Below are positions 46,621 through 55,959 of a stretch of DNA of 64,000 nt, piece after piece (positions within the stretch are counted from its first letter, which is position 1; every line of letters begins with the position of its first letter). Both the position numbers and the translations under genes were made by a program. The notes beneath the pieces were generated by a model. The model saw nothing but the letters and a program-made list of their open reading frames with translations, had not been told where the DNA came from and ran no database searches. This DNA is from Siphonodentalium dalli (Eukaryota; Mollusca; Scaphopoda; Gadilida; Siphonodentaliidae), in the NCBI GenBank assembly GCA_032622095.1, contig CP136069.1:123804126-123868125 (forward strand). Reading direction: 5' to 3'.

Positions 46621-46852
46621 AACCCTTTCTATACTAAATGGAATCTCCCATTCTTTTATAAAGGTATACATTGGAATGATCTATTATTCATTTGGAGGGG
46701 TGTTTAGGATAAATTTAGCAGACAAGAAGATAAAACAAGTGCTGAAGGATTCATATTCATTGTAGGGAAATGTTCAGATAATAAGTTCAACAAACAACCA
46801 TAGTCCTATGGGAACTACTCATCAATGAGTAATTAGTATAGAAATACACATT
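46621..46852. mobile_element. TTAA-type MITE, family A, copy 1
   Basis: On the minus strand this matches the outer element at 51449-51965: GATGAGTAGTTCCC, GTTGAACTTATTATCTGAAC, CCCTCCAAATGAATAA, CATTCCAATGTATAC and GGGAGATTCCATTTAGTATA. The ends are CCCTTTCTATACTA and its degraded mirror TAGTATAGAAATA. The TTAA flanks have decayed here (TATAACCC). Confidence 0.75.
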
Positions 46853-46950
46853 GTAATTTCTCATGTCGCGGTGAGAAAAATATTTGTAGTTCGAAAAATA
46901 CACAAAATTCTAATATATACTCTTAAAAGGTTTACCAAAGCCATCAAAAC

Positions 46951-47266
46951 TTATCAGTAATTTTCAGAATGCCTTTTAATGTTTCAAGCCAAAGAGGTGA
47001 TAAACATGATTTCAAGGTATTCCAAGACACATACCTGTAGACTGCATATATACTAGTACCGTAAATTTTGGTGGATAAGTCGCATGCATGTATAAGACGC
47101 ACCCCCATTTATCAGTAATTTTCAGAATGCCTTTTAATGTTTCAAGCCAAATAGGTGATAAACATGATTTCAAGGTATTCCAAGACACATACCTGTAGAC
47201 TGCATATATATACTAGTACCGTAAATTTTGGTGGATAAGTCGCATGCATGTATAAGATGCACCCCC
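46951..47266. repeat. 158 bp tandem duplication across an element end
   Basis: Units start at 46951 and 47109 with TTATCAGTAATTTTCAGAAT and are nearly identical (one AGAGGT/ATAGGT change and one extra TA). Each unit contains TAGTACCGTAAATTTTGGTG, the left end of the element at 47217-48526, so the duplication copied flank plus element end. Confidence 0.9.
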
Positions 47267-48526
47267 ATTTTTCAACCCTAATCCTGCCCTTTGCGAAATA
47301 CCTTTGTATAAGACGCACCCATTTTTAGATGCTGGAATTTCAAAAACACTGCCGGCGACTACTGGTAAGTATTGAGAGCAAGTATTCACACATCACATTT
47401 GGGGGAAGACGAAATGAAGAAAGTTATTTGCGTTAGAATGCTTTCTTCTCAATTAAACACAAAATATAACATAACAATGCATAGCATACTGACACCATAC
47501 TGTCTTTCGGCAGCACGGTTACCGTTAAGTTCTGCAAACTTAACAACTTCCAACTTAAATCTGGTTTCGTAACTCTGACGTTTTCGCTCAATCCCATGTT
47601 TATCCATAACGATCAAAGTATGTGAATATATATAGAAATTTAAGGTATGAGGAAAGACACAATATATCCTATCATTTATAGGAATATAAAATTGAGACTC
47701 GGCTTACTGTTGTTTTAGGATAATGGCATCGTTAATTTAGTTGTCGCCTAATTGTCGCGAATCATGAATGAATTTCAATGAAAATGCTTTGGGCTAATAG
47801 TGATGCAATGCGCTCTTCAGTATTAAGAGTCAAATATACTCAACGTGGGGATTAAATGTTTGCACCCGAAGCGTACAGCATAAAATAATGTCTATGTAAT
47901 ATAAACAGGAGTTCGTGGCTTCGCACTGAAGCCTCATTAAAATATGAGAACACGCTGTCCAAACTTGCATTTGGAGTCAGGGTTTTTATTATGCTCATTC
48001 CCGGGCTTTAAATAAACATTCCGATGTGATGTAATCTGGTAGAAGTTTGCAGCCATGTGCAGCTTGTAAACTATGTCGCAACACTGGAGACTTCAAAGCG
48101 ATCACACCGCAGTCATTCAATGTGGGTCAATCGTGCACGTGTCCAGAATTGTTACACAGTCAGGTCAATGACGCCCACTGTTTGTGAAGTTGCTGCTGTT
48201 TGCGGTTGAATTCTCAGATACTAATGCATATAATATGATAAATATGTTTTAAACATGTCGGACAGGGAATAAAATAAAGACAAACAGTGAATATGGGGGT
48301 GTTTATTTATTTTTTTTATACTGAATTGTATCATCTTATCAGGTTGGAGTTAGTTTGCGTAGGCATTTTGTCCCGTTGTTTACCTGTGATCGCAGTTCAT
48401 TCCTCAAAATTCGGCTGAAAATATGCCCCTCATTGACTTACCGGTCTATAAGTCGCAGGAGGATTTTAATAGGGGAAATTGGGTTAAAAAGATGCGACTT
48501 ATACCGGTACACCGAAATTGACGGTA
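47217..48526. mobile_element. Inverted-repeat element with TACCGTAAATTTTGG ends
   Basis: Left: TACCGTAAATTTTGGTGGAT then AAGTCGCA. Right: ACTTATACCGGTACACCGAA then ATTGACGGTA, its mirror over about 35 bp. TA lies at both borders, so a TA target duplication is possible. Ends of the CCGTAAATTT...ATAAGTCGCA form are widespread in animal genomes. I do not assign the superfamily. No transposase domain was seen in the 1.3 kb body. Confidence 0.7.
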
Positions 48527-48529
48527 AAT

Positions 48530-49109
48530 ATTTCAAGCATTGATCAACCTATCATGGAGAAGAGACAAAAACTAACTCAACACATGGCAAATTTTTTTTC
48601 AAAAACTTGTCAAACAGTCAGGGAATATTCTCATTGAGTTTAGTTGTTTTCACTATTTTATTAATGTATGTCCCAAATTTTCAAACCTGTACATATAATT
48701 TACCTGTATATCAATGATAAACCAGTGAGTAATAAACTTGTGATCACATCTCAATTAGTGGCTTTTCACTATGATTTCAGTACTTTAACTCATAAAATAT
48801 AACATATCTCCCAACGGTTGCAACTGACCTCATGTAATCTTGGATAGCGGAAACCCTGCTCATTTAGTAAGTCTAAAATATGACCCTGTTTCTGCCAACA
48901 GACTGAAGTAAATTAGTTGCATGTAGTAAAACTTGTGAATTGCGCCAAAGCTCTCTGGTATTATTGCCGGTATTGTATCGTCCATCAAATAACTTCTATT
49001 CCATCAAATTTTGTAGTTTTCTGCCATTTTTTTAAGGGGGAAGGGCTGCCTCAATAAAATATATAGACATAGCAGTTTAAAAAATAGGGTCGGTTAACAG
49101 AACAAAGTC
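48530..49109. other. Intergenic, end of another repeat near 49060-49109
   Basis: The last 50 bases on the minus strand read GACTTTGTTCTGTTAACCGA then CCCTATTTTTTAAA. This resembles the left end of the element at 54211 (TTTGTTTCCGCTAACCCGAC). Otherwise nothing was recognised. Confidence 0.4.
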
Positions 49110-49215
49110 TTAACCCTTTCATGACTGCAGCTTTCTGAAATTTTGCGAAAACCTTGTGCCAATGCATTCTCGTATATACGCGAGTCTCCCATAGGGAGCC
49201 TCACATATATAAGAG

Positions 49216-50258
49216 CAGGCCTCAGCTCACAAGGCGACTCGGGCGAGATTGTCGCCGACTTCGCCCTATCGTTGCTCTAAGGCGAAATCGAAGTCGCCTT
49301 CAATTTTAGGGGGAATTTTTTTTTCCTAGTTTTTTCCCCAGACATGTCCGTATATAGATGAATTGTGGCGGCCATCCCAAAAAGAAACATACGATGCAGA
49401 GACAAAGACCCAAGTGTTTAAAATAAAAAATAAAATATGACCTATTGTTTTGTGTTGTTATTCAATCGACTTTGTTCCCTTGCGGTAATGAATGTTAATC
49501 ACGAATGTTTTGACACGCTGAAAACACGATGAGATGTTCGCATCTGTGTTGTTACTGACCATCGTGAGTGTCACAAATAAATGTTTTAATTAATTTAAAA
49601 GACCGCCGTCCCGCTTTTCAGATATAAAACAATTACGACATTATCAGAGTATGTACCAGGCGCTTCGGAAGTTCGTTTCGGTAACGCGTCACACTTTTTG
49701 ATCAGACCGGGTCGCACTTTTTGAAGAGACCGCTTCCGTAATTAAAATTGTCAAATTTATTGCTTTAATCGGATTATACCAGTGGGTTGGCATTAATTAA
49801 GGGAGACCATTAATTAATAAAAGCTTTAGCAATAAAACTAAAAGCTTTTGCAACTCCTTTGTTAGTTAGTCCTTATTGTTTATTTTAGCGGACACCCACA
49901 TTACAGCCGTGACCAAATTAAACTTACAATGTTTACAAAAATTAACTACTACTGTAACTTGATAATTGTCTTGCTTAAATGATAGCTACACAAAACATTT
50001 CCAAAAATTTTAAATGTATAATAACAATTAATTAGGCTAATTTCAGATACAGTCAAATTTTTTTAGTTTTATTTCTTATTTTACTTTTTAAATTTTGTAT
50101 TGATGTTATAAAATAAAGCGATATTTGAAAATTGTCAATTTTTGGTAGTCTCCCCACTTCTCCCTGAGTGAAGTCTCCCTAAATTTCCTGAAGTCTCCCT
50201 AAATTTCTTGGAGGGAGACTTCAAGTCTCCCTGTTCTGAACCCCTAGGCTGAGGCCTG
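49216..50258. mobile_element. hAT-type element, TATAAGAG target duplication
   Basis: The ends are CAGGCCTCAGCT (49216) and the mirror AGGCTGAGGCCTG (to 50258). The octamer TATAAGAG flanks both sides (49208-49215 and 50259-50266). Near the left end GGCGACT/GTCGCC phrases repeat (49234-49300), and near the right end AGTCTCCCT repeats (50145-50235); these look like subterminal repeats. No transposase is visible in 1.04 kb. It sits inside family B element 49114-50533. Confidence 0.9.
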
Positions 50259-50317
50259 TATAAGAGAATACATTGGCCTAACAATATTTACCTTGACAGT
50301 GTATTCTCGTATATATG

Positions 50318-50440
50318 CAGCCCTTTTAATTCAGATTGTTTGGCTTCGGCAATCTGCTACGGCAACCCTTTACCATGGCCCAGTTTGCTTCAGCAAATGG
50401 CTTCGGCATTGCCGATTGCCGTAGCCAATTATGAGGGCTG
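50318..50440. mobile_element. Foldback MITE, family D, copy 1 (123 bp)
   Basis: The ends are CAGCCCTTTTAATT and AATTATGAGGGCTG. The body folds on itself through CTTCGGCAATCTGCTACGGC and GCATTGCCGATTGCCGTAGC. TATATG flanks both sides (50312-50317 and 50441-50446). A second copy of the same length is at 52188-52310. The superfamily is uncertain. Confidence 0.85.
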
Positions 50441-50571
50441 TATATGTGAGGCTCCCTATGGGAGACTCGCAAATATAAGAGAATGCACTGACACAGGATC
50501 TTTAATGCTGCACCAGTTCCCATCATTAAAGGATTAAGGCCTTAGCATTATAGATTTTTGAACACACTCAC

Positions 50572-50771
50572 CAATTATTTCCCCAGCCTCTGACTCAGCT
50601 ACAGTGCCAAATGACTTCCCATCGTCCTTCAGCAGAATAGAAATATCAGATTCAGCAAAGTCTATCATTTTCCTTGTATTCACTAAGTCAACTACTTCAT
50701 TAAAGTCTTTTGCTTCCATTTTACGAATCGTGACATTTTCTTGCTTGTCTTTAAGATTTATCTTTACTACC
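50572..50771 (-). CDS. GNAT acetyltransferase, upstream exon
   Basis: A 200-base minus-strand exon encodes the N-terminal part of a GNAT domain. It reads VVKINLKDKQENVTIRKMEA, KDFNEVVDLVNTRKMIDFAE, then LLKDDGKSFGTVAESEAGEI and IG: strand 1 with an I-R-x-M/A start, helix 1, and the strand that ends at an I-I-G or V-I-G before the next exon. The acceptor is TTGTCTTTGTAG (phase 2) and the donor is ATTG|GTGAGT (phase 1). The five terminal exons in the window all begin one base into a glycine or alanine codon, so this donor fits them exactly. No terminal exon lies between here and 36806 on this strand. A nested transposon cluster begins 35 bases downstream of the donor, inside the putative intron. 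The first coding exon, with the start codon, is not seen. Confidence 0.72.
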
Positions 50772-51448
50772 CTACAAAGACAATTAATTAGAACATCAGG
50801 CAAAAAAAAAATAGAACATCAGCTGCACAGAACATGACTGAATACAATTCTGGCTAAAACAATGCCTTGACAGCTCTGACACACAGTACTACATCTGGTG
50901 ACAATGGATCTGTGGTCAATTATCTTCGCTATCAGTGTCACTATAAATAATTTCTACATGCTTGCATGCAGTATGACGATACAGCGCATAATGCCTCCTT
51001 TTTTGTCACACTTGAAACTGGTGTTTAACTGTTGAAATTCTTGGACATACTACAATGTAGTACATACTTCTGCTCTCCTTGCTAGGTATTATTGGTAAAT
51101 TATGGACTATTCACGTATGCTTTTTTTTTTAAATTAGTTGTCGTAATCTCTAATTTTGTGAAATTATAAATGTTACAGATGTTTCATTGCACTATTTTTG
51201 CTAAGTGGGGAAACGACCGCTGCATATTTTGGAATTCCGTCAAACACATGAATGGCTGCAATCGCTGCAATACTTACTGATAGATGTTGTGATTGGTCGA
51301 CACTGATGTATTGCTTTCTGACGGAAATAGAAAACACTATCATTATCGTACTACACGTAGTACTGCGTATTAAGATGTCAAGTCTGTGGTTTAACCAGAA
51401 CTGTATTGAATACTATATTTAGTTTCTGCTTTCGTGTGAACATTTTAA

Positions 51449-51965
51449 CCCTTTCTGTGCTACTAAAATACTCAATGATGAGTAGTTCCCTTAGCAAGTG
51501 TTCAGATACTAAGCTCAACAAAGGAGCATAGTCTGTTGAACTTATTATCTGAACATTTCCCACAAATGAATACATGAAAGGAATCCTATTGTACTTGTAT
51601 GAGTTCTTCTTCTGTCTGTTGTCTGGTTTATTACATGAATATCCCTCCAAATGAATAACAGACCATTCCAATGTATACTGTCATAACTGAATGGGAGAAT
51701 CCATTTAGTTAACCCTTTCATGACAGGAGCTGCGCTGGTGCAGCATTGAAGATCCTGTGCCAGAGCATTCTCTTATATATGCGAGTCTCCCATAGGGATA
51801 TAAGAGAATGCACTGGCACAAGGTCAAGATTGTTAGGCCAATGCATTCTCTTATAAATGTGAGGCACCCTTTGGGCGACACATATATCAGAGAATGCATT
51901 GGCTCAGGGACAGGGTTTTTGCAAAATTTCAGGAAGCTCCAGTCATGAAATGGTTAAGAAAGAGT
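51449..51965. mobile_element. TTAA-type MITE, family A, copy 2 (holds an insertion)
   Basis: The left end CCCTTTCTGTGCTA is preceded by TTAA (51445-51448). The body matches 46621-46852 in the other orientation. It has an internal hairpin with 22-base arms (TGTTCAGATACTAAGCTCAA...TTGAACTTATTATCTGAACA, 51500-51560). Its right terminal repeat, CCATTTAG-TTAA-GAAAGAG, is interrupted at the TTAA by the element at 51713-51953. Confidence 0.83.
51713..51953. mobile_element. TTAA-type MITE, family B, complete copy
   Basis: The ends are CCCTTTCATGAC and GTCATGAAATGG. TTAA flanks both sides (51709-51712 and 51954-51957). The body has palindromic parts, with GCATTCTCTTATA and TATAAGAGAATGCA. It inserted into the right terminal repeat of family A element 51449-51965. 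Confidence 0.88.
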
Positions 51966-52187
51966 TTATGAAATATGCTGCTCAAATGAATCCTTTTATC
52001 AATTAATGGCCCTGTTACAGCCTGTACAGAAGAATCTGCCACTTTTGGGCGATTCATGTCTTTGAACTATTATTTTCACTGTATTGTAATGGTTTCAACC
52101 CACCGCACGAGTTCGTGCCCCGCCGGTGGACTATCATCTCCACAACAGTGGCTTGGCCAGATTTAGTGGTGAGTGTGCTATATATAG

Positions 52188-52310
52188 CAGCCCTTTTAAT
52201 TCAGATTGTTTGGCTTCGGCAATCTGCTACGGCAACCCTTTATCGTGGCTCAGTTTGCTTCAGCAAATGGCTTAGGCATTGCCGATTGCCGTAGCCAATT
52301 ATGAGGGCTG
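52188..52310. mobile_element. Foldback MITE, family D, copy 2 (123 bp)
   Basis: Same length and ends as 50318-50440, with a handful of substitutions (for example TTATCGTGGCTC for TTACCATGGCCC). The 7-base duplication TATATAG flanks it (52181-52187 and 52311-52317). Confidence 0.87.
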
Positions 52311-52559
52311 TATATAGCCACATGTTGTTTCATTGGGCAAGGTCACTTGTACTGTGCTTGCTTCGTCATACCTAGACGAGAAATAGGGACCTGGTTGTTG
52401 GGTATGTGTAAGCCGCTCTTGTGAAGTGCCTATAAAAATACATGGCTGACTCAGCATTACTCAACAGCTGTGGTAATAATGTGAAGCGCTTATGGCCCTT
52501 TCGGTGAGTACCATTATCATTATTATAATACACATGGCTTGTAATTAGGTAAAGATATG

Positions 52560-53280
52560 AAAAAAATTGAAGTGTTTTGAATAATATGCATATTATTTGA
52601 ATAATATGATTTCAAAGAACTTCACATTGGTGGTCTTCCCATCTGCAACATGGATGAATAGGTTGACTGTTGATCTATTCCTGATATGGTATGGATAAAC
52701 AGAGTTCTCTTCGCTTATGCTATTCGAGGCAGTGTGTAGCATTGAGTGCGGTCTCTGTGTAGACTAACGATAAAGAGGCTGAGCATTCACTATTGATCTA
52801 TTCCTGATATGGTATTAATAAAGATCGTTCTGCTCGCTTATATGCGCAACATATTAACTACATTTCGTCCGGAGTCTCAGCTGGTCTTTTCAAGAAATCT
52901 GAGGTAAATAGGACCTATCTAATGATGCTCACTGAGTCAAATTACCGCTATATACAAAAACTATGATGGTCCAGCCGTTTTATTGCCTATAAGCGGACAA
53001 ACAAACAGACAAACAAAAGTGAGTTTTATTAGAATAGATTACACCTCTAAATATGAATTTCATTTTTTTTATTTGTATCATAAACTGGAAAACTCACTGT
53101 TGTGGATAGGTGTGGGCACTGCAGACTGGAGCTCTTGGTACAATATGTTTCGCACAATGCCTGACCAGGAAACCACTACTCCTCCAAAGAGTGTTAAACA
53201 GCATGGTGTCTTGGATTCAACACAACCAACTGAGTCTGAAATATAGGAAACATTGTGACTACATGTACTTGAGCATTATA
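52560..53280. repeat. Short direct repeat and LINE-type tail, no gene
   Basis: TTGATCTATTCCTGATATGG occurs at 52672 and 52793 (offset about 120 bp). A palindrome, AATAATATGCATATTATT, is at 52580-52597. A tail-like GGTCCAGCCGTTTTATTGCC then AACAAACAGACAAACAAA is at 52969-53017. The frames at 52983-53298 show no domain. Confidence 0.5.
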
Positions 53281-53288
53281 ATTTTTTG

Positions 53289-54125
53289 GGGTCCGTGAAG
53301 ATTCGGGCCGAGGGAAGATTTGGCTGAGAAGATTCGGCTGGTTGTATCAGCCGAATCTTCCTAGGTTTAGACCTATTTTGGGAGGAATTTTAATAGTTTT
53401 AGGATTATTTTATGTTTTATATAATAAAGAAAGTTTATTTGTATGTTTTTCATGAATTATTTGGATATATCATTGTATAATATTTCACATGAATAAATCC
53501 CAAGATATTACTTTTATGATGATTTGTGCATGTTTTTTTTTATGATATTATTTTATGTTTATAGTAAAGAAAGTCTAATTGTATCTTTTATGATTTATGT
53601 GGACATATATTTTAATAGTTTTTACATGGATAAATCGTTATTAATAAGCATGGAAGGCGATTAATTATAATTATAAAAGAATGTTTGGTCGAACGAACAA
53701 CCACATAGCTGGTAAATACATTTTTAATGGATCACAAAAACTTTATTAAGAAACATTCTTTATTCATACCTTATCACATGTTTCATAATAAAGTAAGGGT
53801 TCGTGATCGTTTCTATAGATGTAATCCATGATTTTAATGTTTAATTATGTGTTTTCAAATAAAGAATAAATGTCAATTTCGTTCATTTAAAAATTTCAAT
53901 ATTGATATGTTTGTATCTGTTACACCTTGTGTAAACGTGTTTCATATTTTTTATTATATTATTCGTCTAATAAAGTGTGTTATTACTATAACTGAGTTAA
54001 TCATGACCCTCGTAAATGATCCCACAATCGCTTCAATTAGTTGTTATTGTTACAACTAAAATTCTAAATGTTCTTTCAGTAAGACAAAGAGCCGAATATT
54101 CCCACGACCGAATCTTCCCGTTCCC
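53289..54125. mobile_element. Inverted-repeat element with 8 bp duplication
   Basis: The ends GGGTCCGTGAAGATTCGG and CCGAATCTTCCCGTTCCC (mirror GGGAACGGGAAGATTCGG) match over about 38 bp. ATTTTTTG flanks both sides (53281-53288 and 54126-54133). Inside, an AT-rich block of about 150 bp is duplicated (TAATAAAGAAAGTTTATTTG and ATAGTAAAGAAAGTCTAATT). Several superfamilies make 8-base duplications (hAT, Merlin, P), and GG-starting ends do not fit hAT well, so it is unassigned. No transposase is visible. Confidence 0.75.
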
Positions 54126-55054
54126 ATTTTTTGTACCATTCTTTTGGCACCATGGAGTTTATGATGGACGGTGATCGGGCTGGTGCCATGAGTTGTGGCA
54201 TAGTCACTTATTAGGCCTAACAAAAAAAGACGTTTGTTTCCGCTAACCCGACCGACCCTATTTTAAACCCCCGACCCTAAACTTTTTATTGCCATTGCAA
54301 AAAAAAAAAAAATTGGACCAAAAACAAAAAAAAAAGAAGTTTTTTTTGCAAGTTAGGGTCCCAATTCATATCATAACAAGATGCAAAACATTTATATATA
54401 TTGACATTTATAAGAAATCTAAGTTTAAAAAAAGATTTAAGTTTAACAGTTGGAATCATACTGTAAAGTATGTTTGGCTTTATCTAGCTTTCATCTGTGA
54501 AAACTTCAAATAGTTTCAGTTCAGGTTTGTTATCATTCAGCCTTCAGACTTCAGTATTTCAATCAAATACAGTACAGGAATATTAACCATTTGATCGAAT
54601 CAACCTGGTTATCAGGTGGGATCTCATAATACCAAATGAAAGATTAATATAGAGATTAGTACTATAAATAGTAATAACTAACTTAATAGACATTGTTTCT
54701 GTACTACATGTAGTATATTATGTATGTGTCTCACTTGAATTTTATAAAATAGCCTATTATATGAATTAGAGTGATAATGGTAAGTCTCATTTCAAGCAGG
54801 ATAAGCATAATCCATTGAACCAAAAGATATCTGACAATAACTTATAAGCATTTTGATCCATACATGCTAGTATATAAAAATTTGAAAGTTATGAAAGCTT
54901 GAGAAACTTGATCAAATTGACCTCTCAGTAAAATTCAAAATACTGACCTAGATTAGCTCTAAATGCCATGGATTTAAAAAAAATTTCCAGGGGGAGAACC
55001 CCCACCATCAGCAGGGGTAACCCCTCCGAAACCTTCCTCCGCTCAGGCCTTCAG

Positions 55055-55251
55055 GTTATGACTTGGGCATATCATTGCCCGAAAGCAGGTGTCGCCACAA
55101 AATACCTAAATCATTCACTGAATGCAGAGGAGAAGGTAGTGTTATGAAGCCATCATTAAGAGATCGGTTCAAGACGGTCACTCCAATATATGAACAGTGC
55201 AGTGGTGCTGGACTGACTCCAGTTGTCGCCAGACCATATGGGAAATATTAG
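55055..55251 (+). CDS. Exon-like block, unknown product, last exon
   Basis: After an acceptor-like CCGCTCAGGCCTTCAG (phase 1) the frame reads YDLGISLPESRCRHKIPKSF, TECRGEGSVMKPSLRDRF and KTVTPIYEQCSGAGL, then ends TPVVARPYGKY at a stop. I do not recognise the protein. A copy on the minus strand at 44.2 kb gives ISLPKHRCPQKIPRSFT in the same frame, which favours a coding origin. That copy is cut short by a repeat, and its exon border is out of phase, so it is a relic. No upstream exon was identified. The block lies within a possible transposon (54211-55943) and may be a host exon captured and duplicated with it. Confidence 0.4.
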
Positions 55252-55476
55252 GATTATCAAAGACTATATTAGTTTATAGACTAGTATATATGTAAATATT
55301 AAAGCATATGTAAGATTGAATTGGAGTTTCTAGTTCCTCTGTCATCTGGGTTAACAAGATTGGGGCTAAGAAGTGCATAGTTTGGGTTATTGACAAGTAT
55401 TATACAGTTATTTTTAAAGATACTGAGAAAAAAAAAGTTAACCAAAAAAAAAGAAGTTAAGCCTACCGGTACCTAC

Positions 55477-55879
55477 CCCGCTGGACAAAACAAGTGTCCA
55501 TTGGCACCGCGGTGTATTTGCCGTTTGGCCGCGGTGTCAGAGTTTGTAACTGCAGTTGATCACCGCGGCCGAACGGCAAGTACACCGTGGCCCAACAGCA
55601 AGTACACTGCGGCCCAACAGCAAGTACACTGCGGCCGAAAGGCAACTACACAGTACACCGCAGCCGAACGGCATGTACACCGTGGTTAGATTTCTGGTTT
55701 GTTTCGTCTTTTTTCAGTTTAATGAACGTACACCGCGGCAATTACACCATGGCCGAACGGCAAGTACACCGCGGCCCAACTGTAGTTAGCCGGTGGAGCC
55801 GCGGTGTAGTTGCATTTCAGCCACGGTGGCAACGCTAACTGCACCGCGGTTAGGTGGACACTTGTTTTGTCAAGCAGGG
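55477..55879. mobile_element. GC-rich inverted-repeat element with minisatellite
   Basis: The ends CCCGCTGGACAAAACAAGTG and CACTTGTTTTGTCAAGCAGG are inverted repeats, and TACCTAC (7-9 bp, ambiguous) is duplicated at both borders. The inside is very GC-rich compared with its surroundings. It is built from a 20-22 bp unit, roughly GTACACCGCGGCCGAACGGC, repeated in two blocks (55555-55680 and 55730-55790) with the inverse phrase at the other end. It splits the phrase GGTACCTACCCTAATTT of the surrounding element. The frames here (55390-55838) are readings of the minisatellite. Confidence 0.78.
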
Positions 55880-55959
55880 TACCTACCCTAATTTTTTTCA
55901 GCTTGTTACTAGCGGAAACAAATGTATTTTTTTTTAGGCCTTAATATTAGCTGATTGGT

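Larger units (their letters stand above)
49114..50533. mobile_element. TTAA-type MITE, family B, carrying two insertions
   Basis: It is flanked by TTAA at 49110-49113 and 50534-50537. The ends are CCCTTTCATGAC and the mirror of TCCTTTAATGATGG. With the two inserted elements (49216-50258 and 50318-50440) and their duplicated target bases ignored, about 240-260 bp remain. These agree with the complete copy at 51713-51953 read in the other orientation: CTGAAATTTTGC, CCAATGCATTCTC, CATTGGCCTAACAAT, GGGAGACTCGCA and CAGGATCTT(T/C)AATGCTGC. TTAA flanks and CCCTTT ends point to the piggyBac group. Confidence 0.87.
54211..55943. mobile_element. Inverted-repeat element carrying an exon-like block
   Basis: The left end TTAGGCCTAACAAAAAAAGA then CGTTTGTTTCCGCTA is mirrored at the right by CTAGCGGAAACAAATGTATT, a T run and AGGCC. 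The body includes the segment shared (inverted) with 44170-44708 and 46149-46245, the exon-like 55055-55251, and a second element at 55477-55879. Whether the outer ends truly bound one unit is not certain; the match is about 35 bp and the target duplication is unclear. Confidence 0.55.

Noticed and set aside
55390-55838. Frames rich in VHRGPTAS and KYTAAE, considered as a repetitive protein
   Set aside because: The repeats are those of a GC-rich minisatellite bounded by transposon ends, and frames are open in several phases and on both strands.
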